Of a DNA stretch of 6,468 bases, positions 1-4,811 are shown in pieces. The stretch is from Halobacteriovorax sp. (lineage in GTDB: Bacteria; Bdellovibrionota; Bacteriovoracia; Bacteriovoracales; Bacteriovoracaceae). Position numbers and translations under genes: made by a program. Every line of letters begins with the position of its first letter. Position 1 is the first letter of the stretch. The stretch spans positions 4,146-10,613 of the forward strand of contig NZAF01000060.1 in NCBI GenBank assembly GCA_002686115.1, written 5' to 3'. Under the pieces are notes generated by a model. It searched no databases and had not been told where the DNA came from. It saw nothing but the letters and a program-made list of their open reading frames with translations.

Positions 1-132
1 ATCGATAAGGATGAGTTCTTAAAGATGGCAAAAGCTGATGAAAAAGTTTCTAAATTTCTAGATGGAACCATTGTTAAAGAAATTTATGTTCCAGGAAGAA
101 TTTGTAACATTGTTGTAAAAGCAAATAAATAA
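1..132 (+). CDS. leuS: Leucyl-tRNA synthetase, C-terminal fragment
   Basis: Frame 1 is open from the window edge to a TAA at 130-132 and gives 43 residues. The C-terminal motif VKEIYVPGRICNIVVK matches the end of bacterial leucyl-tRNA synthetases, where the small C-terminal domain that contacts the tRNA finishes with a 'YVPGKLxNxVV' strand. The enzyme is cytoplasmic, class I, and charges tRNA-Leu with leucine. The catalytic and editing domains lie outside the window and cannot be assessed. The stop codon is 13 bases before the metG start on the same strand, with no terminator between, so the two synthetase genes are probably co-transcribed. The assignment rests on a short stretch, but that stretch is distinctive for LeuRS. 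Confidence 0.85.
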   Translation: MDKDEFLKMAKADEKVSKFLDGTIVKEIYVPGRICNIVVKANK

Positions 133-136
133 GAGG
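131..136 (+). promoter_or_regulatory. Ribosome binding site of metG
   Basis: AAGAGG begins inside the leuS stop codon and lies nine bases before the ATG at 146. A closer ATG at 139 would be only two bases from this site and opens a five-codon frame (stop at 154-156), so the site favours the ATG at 146. The overlap with the leuS stop suggests translation of the two genes is linked. Confidence 0.6.
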
Positions 137-145
137 TCATGAAAG

Positions 146-1624
146 ATGAAAAATAAGTTTTACTGCACAACTGCAATAGACTACCCAAACGGAAGACCTC
201 ACATTGGTCATGCTTATGAAAAGATTGTTACTGATGCTTATAAGCGTTGGTATGAACTCTTTGGTCATGAAGCCTACTTTCTCACAGGAACTGATGAGAA
301 TGGACAAAAGCTTATTGAGTCAGCGAAGGCTTCGGGTAAGGACACTCTTAGTTTTGTAAATGAGAACGTCGAGATCTTTAAAGAGCTCTGCAAAAAAGCA
401 AATATCTCATATGATGATTTCATTAGAACAACAGAGAAAAGACATGCCGATACATGTAATGACATCTGGAAGACTCTTGAAGAAAAGAAGCTTATATATC
501 ATGGAAGCTATGCTGGAGATTATTGCCTTTCATGTGAGACTTTTTATACAGAAACTCAAGCTCCAGACGGGATATGTCCTGAGCACCACAAGCCACTTGA
601 AAGAAAAGAAGAGGAAGGCTTCTTCTTTAAACTTTCAGACTATAGTGAGTGGATTATTAAATATCTTGAAGAAAACCCAAGTTTTATTACTCCAAAAGCA
701 AAGTACAATGAAATTGTCTCAAGACTTAAAGGAGATGATTTAAGAGATCTTGCGATCTCTAGACCTAATCAAGGATGGGGAGTTCCTGTTCCTGGAAATG
801 ATAACTTTGTTATGTATACATGGTTTGACGCTCTTATTAATTACTACTCGGCTTTATCAAACGACCAAAAAGACCTATGGCCTGCAGATCTTCATGTCAT
901 TGGAAAAGATATTCTTTGGTTTCACTCTGTCATCTGGCCATGTATGCTAAAAGCAGCTGATCTACCACTTCCTAAACAAGTCTATGTTCATGGAATGGTA
1001 CTAGCTGAAGATGGGAAGAAAATGAGTAAGTCACTTGGAAATGTCGTTGATCCATTTGAGATGCTTGAGAAATATCCAACTGACACTTTTCGCTATTATA
1101 TGCTTAGAAATATCTCAGCTAATTCAGATGGAAGATTTTCAGAAGAAGAGCTTATATCAAAGCATAATACAGAACTTGGTAATGATTACGGAAACCTTTT
1201 AATGAGAATTATTAAACTTGCAAGAAAAGTTCTTCCTGATACCGTGATTGATTCTAAAGGCGTGACTCAAGACTTTAAGATTGATGATTATCTTTTTTCT
1301 GCTAAAAAACATATGGATGCAAGAGAGCACAATAAGGCCCTTGATAAGATCTGGGACCTTGTAACTTTTCTTAACCAATATATTAACGATAAAGAGCCTT
1401 GGAAATATAAGAAAGATCCGGAAGCATTTAAGGCCATTGCTTATAACTGCTTATATGGAATAGGTGTATCAACTATTCTTTTAAAACCCTTTCTTCCAGA
1501 AGTGAGTGCTAAAGCATTTTCTTACTTAGGCACAGAGATGAATATTGAAAACCTTATCAACTTTGATGGTCACTCATTTTCATTAAATGAGCCTGAGGCC
1601 CTTTTCCCAAAAATAGAAGCTTAA
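146..1624 (+). CDS. metG: Methionyl-tRNA synthetase, monomeric single-zinc-knuckle type
   Basis: This 492-residue cytoplasmic class I aminoacyl-tRNA synthetase activates methionine with ATP and charges initiator and elongator tRNA-Met. The ATP-binding HIGH motif is at residues 19-22 and the KMSKS loop at 292-296. One zinc knuckle is visible, C127-x2-C130 with C144-x2-H147, as in the Thermus-type enzyme rather than the double-knuckle E. coli type. A DLAISR segment at 201-206 corresponds to the usual DLSISR, and WFDAL at 226-230 lies in the catalytic core. The helical anticodon-binding domain follows, with N414 and W419 in the NxxEPW-like segment and a KPFLP stretch at 447-451. The protein stops at the 'LFPKIE' end of that domain, so there is no C-terminal Trbp111/EMAP-like dimerisation module and the enzyme is presumably monomeric. 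It lies 13 bases after leuS and is followed by a strong terminator. Nothing looks damaged. Confidence 0.97.
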   Translation: MKNKFYCTTAIDYPNGRPHIGHAYEKIVTDAYKRWYELFGHEAYFLTGTDENGQKLIESAKASGKDTLSFVNENVEIFKELCKKANISYDDFIRTTEKRHADTCNDIWKTLEEKKLIYHGSYAGDYCLSCETFYTETQAPDGICPEHHKPLERKEEEGFFFKLSDYSEWIIKYLEENPSFITPKAKYNEIVSRLKGDDLRDLAISRPNQGWGVPVPGNDNFVMYTWFDALINYYSALSNDQKDLWPADLHVIGKDILWFHSVIWPCMLKAADLPLPKQVYVHGMVLAEDGKKMSKSLGNVVDPFEMLEKYPTDTFRYYMLRNISANSDGRFSEEELISKHNTELGNDYGNLLMRIIKLARKVLPDTVIDSKGVTQDFKIDDYLFSAKKHMDAREHNKALDKIWDLVTFLNQYINDKEPWKYKKDPEAFKAIAYNCLYGIGVSTILLKPFLPEVSAKAFSYLGTEMNIENLINFDGHSFSLNEPEALFPKIEA

Positions 1625-1628
1625 GAAG

Positions 1629-1669
1629 CTTGCCCACATAATGTGGGCAAGATTTTATCTTTATTTTTT
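1629..1669 (+). terminator. Rho-independent terminator after metG
   Basis: Five bases after the metG stop, CTTGCCCAC (1629-1637) pairs with GTGGGCAAG (1643-1651) around a five-base loop that is itself nearly self-complementary. A T-rich run follows to about 1669. This is a textbook intrinsic terminator and ends the leuS-metG transcript. The flank on the other strand is not T-rich, so it is unlikely to stop transcription arriving from the right. Confidence 0.9.
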
Positions 1670-1706
1670 ACTTCTAAGCCTTCATCAAAAATTATTCACC
1701 ACTATA

Positions 1707-1735
1707 TTATCAATAACTTAAAACCCAAGTATATA
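1707..1735 (+). promoter_or_regulatory. Possible sigma-70-type promoter for the small gene at 1787
   Basis: TTATCA (1707-1712) and TATATA (1730-1735) each match four of six consensus bases and are 17 bases apart. They sit in a spacer that follows a strong terminator, so the next gene needs its own promoter. A start near 1742 would leave a leader of about 45 bases. The region is very AT-rich, so such matches arise easily by chance. Confidence 0.3.
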
Positions 1736-1786
1736 TAAAAACTAAAATTCTTAGCGGATAGCGACAACTACGATAGACTACTTCAC

Positions 1787-2038
1787 ATGAAGCAACAACA
1801 ACTATTAGAACAAACTCTCCAAGGCCTTGAACAAATGATTAATAAGTATAAGCTTAATCAAAATGCTGGAGATAGAGATCGCCTAGACGCAACAAAACAA
1901 GCTCATTCTGCACTTAGAAAAGTAATGCTTATGTGTGAAATAACTGGAGAATTCAATGAGATCACACCAGTGAAACAAGGTAAAAAACATGGTTGGATGA
2001 TTATTGATAAAAATATGAAAACTAAATACTACTGCTAA
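1787..2038 (+). CDS. Small hypothetical protein, 83 residues
   Basis: I do not recognise a family. The product is soluble-looking, with no signal peptide or membrane segment. Residues 1-22 are Gln/Leu-rich and probably helical (LLEQTLQGLEQMI). The middle is charged, and the C-terminal third (HGWMIID and onward) looks like beta structure ending in KYYC. The frame is open back to a TAA at 1736-1738, with no ATG, GTG or TTG before 1787, so 1787 is the first possible start. No convincing Shine-Dalgarno precedes it. An internal ATG at 1835 has AAGG about ten bases upstream and would give a 67-residue protein. The stop codon directly abuts the stop of the minus-strand EEP gene. Coding status is supported by the clean frame filling the space between a terminator and that convergent stop. 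Confidence 0.62.
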   Translation: MKQQQLLEQTLQGLEQMINKYKLNQNAGDRDRLDATKQAHSALRKVMLMCEITGEFNEITPVKQGKKHGWMIIDKNMKTKYYC

Positions 2039-3592
2039 TTAGTCTTCGTCATAGGTGTTTCGACATGTCATGTAAATTGGTAGATGATCACTGACAACCT
2101 CTTGAAAGTAACGATAATAGCTTCTTTCTCTAAGCTGAGGCAAGAATAACTTTCTATCGATATCTTCAATTTTCTCATCTAGCTCTGTAAACCTTTTAAC
2201 AATCTCGCCTCTTGAAACTGTATATAAACTTCCAACATATCGACTATAGCTATTTCGAAGATACTTCACTTTTTCCTCGCCATCTTTAGATAGCTTAAAG
2301 TCATAGACATCATGATTATTAATTCTGCGCCCTCTTACAAAATACTTCCTATTAATAAGATGACTAATTTGATTTTCCATAAAATTATATGCTTTAAAGT
2401 TGTCACGACCAGCACACTGAGCAGTCGTCTTATCATCAAAGATAAAATGATCATAATTATTGGCAAGCCCCTTTGTCGGTTCTCCACCTCTTTCAAAAGA
2501 TCTCGCAATTGTTGTCTTTTCTTTTACTTTAACAGAAGTATTTCCGAAGTCTCTTAACATCTCTGCCCAAAATTCTTCATCACCGTTTAGGTTCATATCC
2601 CCTAAGAGAATCAGATCATTTTCTTTAAAACTATTCTTATAAAGCTGAACAAAGTTCAAGAGATGCTTTATTTCTGCAAATCTTTGATAAGTTTGAGCCG
2701 TGACACCAAAACCTAAATCAGTATGATCATCAACATTAAAAGCTTCATTTAATATTTTCTTCTTATAAACTGGATCACTCGTTGGCGTAAAAACGGTATG
2801 AGTTAGAAGTAGAGAGAAATCAAAACGACCGCTTCTAAAACTTCCAATAAACGGAAGTCTCGATATTAATGAAGAAACATTTCTTCCGTAAAAGTTCTTA
2901 TCAAAATTCACATAACAGGCAATCGAATTTTTATTTGAAACAAAGTTTTCACAATATTCGTTATCAACAGGCTTCACAATACGTGCACGATAAAAGTAAC
3001 CAGCAAGTTCTTTTACTGTTGCATTTCTTGAACCATCATCCCTTGGAGTTAAGACTAAAGACCAAGAAGGATCTAACTTCATAAGTTCTTCTAGAATTTT
3101 AAGATAACCAGGCTGTGTGTATTGTTTTTTTAGAAATTTGATCTTTTTATTTCTTTCACTTGTAGATAGCCTAGGATTCTCTTTGAGCAATTCAATTTCT
3201 TCATAAATAGATTCATTATGCCTTCTGTTTTCACCAGTATTTGAGACGAGCTCTACGGCACCAATAACATCCCAATTATTAATGATCTTTGCGACAATTT
3301 CATAATCTTTAAATTCTGTTTTCGTTGAACCAGCTTGATAAACATTAAAAGTCGAGATTCTAATATTCTTAGTCTTCATCGCTTCTTTATAAGAGTAAAA
3401 CCTCTTAACAGCTGATGAATTATAATGATGATAGGGATTCAGACACTCGATTTCCCCAAAGGCACCATCGCTAACTTCTTTTTGCTCTAAGCAATAAACT
3501 TTCTCGTTTGCAGCAGCAGAAAAAGTTAAATATATGGCCAACGCCCAAAGGATAAATCTCAAAATATAATCCCAATGATGATTAATTGACAA
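2039..3592 (-). CDS. Exported endonuclease/exonuclease/phosphatase-family (DNase I-like) protein
   Basis: A 517-residue protein with the ordered motifs of the EEP fold: STFNV (N83), VIGAVELV (metal-binding E114), GYFYR (Y199-Y201 region), LLLTHT (H265), LLGDMNLNG (D332, N334), YDHFIF (D381, H382) and SDHLPIY (D502, H503). These correspond to the metal-binding and catalytic positions of DNase I-like phosphodiesterases, so activity is likely, but the substrate cannot be read from sequence. The N-terminus has a hydrophobic stretch (residues 11-24) ending in SAAA before NEKVYC, a plausible signal peptidase I site, so the protein is probably periplasmic or secreted. Six cysteines (34, 50, 214, 226, 393, 510) could form disulfides. 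About 120 residues separate D381-H382 from SDH, much more than usual. The first possible start is TTG at 3592, preceded by AGGT and, five codons upstream, by an in-frame TGA. A second TTG at 3562 would give a shorter, more typical signal peptide. Confidence 0.85.
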   Translation of the reverse strand: MSINHHWDYILRFILWALAIYLTFSAAANEKVYCLEQKEVSDGAFGEIECLNPYHHYNSSAVKRFYSYKEAMKTKNIRISTFNVYQAGSTKTEFKDYEIVAKIINNWDVIGAVELVSNTGENRRHNESIYEEIELLKENPRLSTSERNKKIKFLKKQYTQPGYLKILEELMKLDPSWSLVLTPRDDGSRNATVKELAGYFYRARIVKPVDNEYCENFVSNKNSIACYVNFDKNFYGRNVSSLISRLPFIGSFRSGRFDFSLLLTHTVFTPTSDPVYKKKILNEAFNVDDHTDLGFGVTAQTYQRFAEIKHLLNFVQLYKNSFKENDLILLGDMNLNGDEEFWAEMLRDFGNTSVKVKEKTTIARSFERGGEPTKGLANNYDHFIFDDKTTAQCAGRDNFKAYNFMENQISHLINRKYFVRGRRINNHDVYDFKLSKDGEEKVKYLRNSYSRYVGSLYTVSRGEIVKRFTELDEKIEDIDRKLFLPQLRERSYYRYFQEVVSDHLPIYMTCRNTYDED

Positions 3593-3599
3593 AAATAGT

Positions 3600-3610
3600 A
3601 CCTGTCAGGT
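3600..3610. repeat. Perfect short palindrome overlapping the EEP ribosome binding site
   Basis: ACCTG-T-CAGGT is an 11-base inverted repeat around one central base, with imperfect GTA/TAC extensions. On the minus strand it contains the AGGT that lies eight bases before the TTG start. It could be an operator or a weak RNA hairpin masking the ribosome site, but a palindrome of this size can occur by chance. Confidence 0.35.
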
Positions 3611-3622
3611 TACATTAATTCA

Positions 3623-3652
3623 AATATGAAATACGTCCTAAGCAACTGAAAA
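3623..3652 (-). promoter_or_regulatory. Possible promoter of the EEP gene
   Basis: Read on the minus strand, TTTTCA (3652-3647) and CATATT (3628-3623) each match four of six sigma-70 consensus bases with an 18-base spacer. Transcription would begin near 3616, about 24 bases before the TTG start. This would place the 3600-3610 palindrome just downstream of the start, a common operator position. The match is modest and untested. Confidence 0.3.
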
Positions 3653-3677
3653 CTCGATAAATATTGTTCGCTTACTG

Positions 3678-3706
3678 TTAGCATTTCCTTACATTTTCCC
3701 TAAAGA
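3678..3706 (+). promoter_or_regulatory. Possible promoter of the exported CxxC protein gene
   Basis: TTAGCA (3678-3683) and TAAAGA (3701-3706) are 17 bases apart, matching four and three of six sigma-70 consensus bases. The divergent spacer must hold a plus-strand promoter, because the neighbour on the left is transcribed away from it. This pair is only the best candidate I see. An imperfect 13-base palindrome (GCTTAC-T-GTTAGC, 3670-3682) overlaps its -35 side. Confidence 0.22.
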
Positions 3707-3756
3707 AATAAACAAGATACGACGATATGCAACATAGAATGTACATTGGAGACGTT

Positions 3757-4755
3757 ATGATCATCAAAAATTTGTTTTTAACTTTATTACTCGTTTGTTC
3801 TTTTAATATTAATGCTGCTGTTGGATCTGGTAGTAAAGCTGTTATTGACCTGATAACTGCACCTAAGACCTTCGGTGATTTACTCGATCAAAAAGGCATT
3901 TATAAGAATGAGTCAGTTGCACAATTAAAAACATCAATAGAATATTCTTTAAGTGTTCTTTCTGACTCTGGAAAAGGATCAATCGAAGACCTTAAAGCAC
4001 TTAAGTCTAGACTAAAAGGTAAATCTGATAATGAAATGTATGACTCAATGATGTCAGTTCTCGAAAGAGAAAATGGCGAAGTGACTGCAAAGGAACTTGT
4101 AACAGCAATCAATACAATGTCCAGACTTTCTAGAAAATATGCTAAACAAGCATCATTTGATCCAAACAGAACTGTAAGCTTTGGAACATGTGCTTCCTGT
4201 GTTAACGAAGAGCTTAGTGAACTGGGGCTAGATTTTGTTATTATCGAAAAGAAAGATATGAGCAAAGGCTTTAGAAAAGACATTAAGGCCAACATGAGAA
4301 ACAAAAGAACTATGATTAAAACAATCCAACAAAGACTTGGATCAAAAGGATACGGAAGCTTTAAGAGAGGAGATTTCTCAGACGAACAACTTGAGAGTTT
4401 ACTTTACCTATCTTTCATAGATAAGCACGGTTCAGCTCTTGAAAAAGAACTTGCAGATAGAATCAAAAGAGTCAGCCAAGTATCCCCAGGAAAATATGAT
4501 ATTTTTGACTCTGCTAACGGACATTCATTCTTTAACCTACCTATTACAGCTAGAACTGAAAGAGATAAAAGAATGTGGATAGAACTTTTAGACGAAACAA
4601 TTGCAGAAATGGAAGCGAATAATAAAAATACAATGGATGCTTTCTATTCTATCTTACAAAGAAGAGTCGATAACGAAGCAGATGCAGGTAAAAAAGCTGA
4701 TAAGCAGTCGTACTTAGACTATCTTAGAAAACATAAATGTTTTGAAAATAAATAA
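3757..4755 (+). CDS. Exported hypothetical protein with a CxxC motif, 332 residues
   Basis: No family is recognised. The start at 3757 is preferred over the in-frame ATGs at 3727 and 3739 because GGAG lies five bases before it and because it gives a textbook signal peptide: a Lys at position 4, a hydrophobic core (LFLTLLLV) and a NINA|AV cleavage site near residue 20. The mature protein is about 312 residues, highly charged and largely helical. The notable element is FGTCASC at residues 142-148 (C145-x2-C148), the only mature cysteines besides C328 four residues before the end's last two. A disulfide, redox centre or metal site is possible. A conserved-looking segment, KYDIFDSANGHSFFNLP, follows at 246-262. 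It is transcribed divergently from the secreted EEP gene and ends at a hairpin terminator. The protein is likely periplasmic or secreted; its function is unknown. Confidence 0.82.
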   Translation: MIIKNLFLTLLLVCSFNINAAVGSGSKAVIDLITAPKTFGDLLDQKGIYKNESVAQLKTSIEYSLSVLSDSGKGSIEDLKALKSRLKGKSDNEMYDSMMSVLERENGEVTAKELVTAINTMSRLSRKYAKQASFDPNRTVSFGTCASCVNEELSELGLDFVIIEKKDMSKGFRKDIKANMRNKRTMIKTIQQRLGSKGYGSFKRGDFSDEQLESLLYLSFIDKHGSALEKELADRIKRVSQVSPGKYDIFDSANGHSFFNLPITARTERDKRMWIELLDETIAEMEANNKNTMDAFYSILQRRVDNEADAGKKADKQSYLDYLRKHKCFENK

Positions 4756-4780
4756 TTTCATCACAAATATGACTAAATAT

Positions 4781-4811
4781 AAAGCATCTCAATCTGAGAT
4801 GCTTTTTTTTT
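4781..4811. terminator. Terminator hairpin between convergent genes, probably bidirectional
   Basis: AAAGCATCTCA (4781-4791) pairs with TGAGATGCTTT (4795-4805) around the three-base loop ATC, giving an 11-base-pair stem. On the plus strand the run of nine T at 4803-4811 completes a strong intrinsic terminator for the gene ending at 4755. Read on the minus strand, the stem is followed by TTTATATTTAG, a weaker U-rich tail, so it can probably also end the transcript of the gene finishing at 4810. Part of the T run is shared with that gene's TAA stop. Confidence 0.88.

Noticed and set aside
360..743. Plus-strand open frame inside metG
   Set aside because: It lies in another frame of a gene with all MetRS motifs intact, has low-complexity Ser/Leu/Lys composition and no ribosome site.
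2312..2642. Plus-strand open frames opposite the EEP gene
   Set aside because: They are antisense to the catalytic GDMN/YDH region of a clear protein family; their composition and lack of start signals mark them as shadows.
3670..3682. LexA-type operator in the divergent spacer
   Set aside because: TTACTGTTAG resembles the TTAC-N3-GTAA form only on one side; the other half does not match, so SOS control is not supported.
3727..3756. Upstream ATG starts (3727, 3739) for the CxxC protein
   Set aside because: They would place ten or six extra residues before a textbook signal peptide and lack a ribosome site, whereas 3757 has GGAG at good spacing.
3784..3801. Possible lipoprotein box around LLLVC
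   Set aside because: The residue before Cys is Val rather than Gly/Ala/Ser, and the hydrophobic core continues to a better signal peptidase I site after NINA.
3900..4304. Minus-strand 134-codon open frame opposite the CxxC protein gene
   Set aside because: It is Ser/Leu-rich as expected for the reverse of a Lys/Glu-rich helical gene, with no start signals or known motif.
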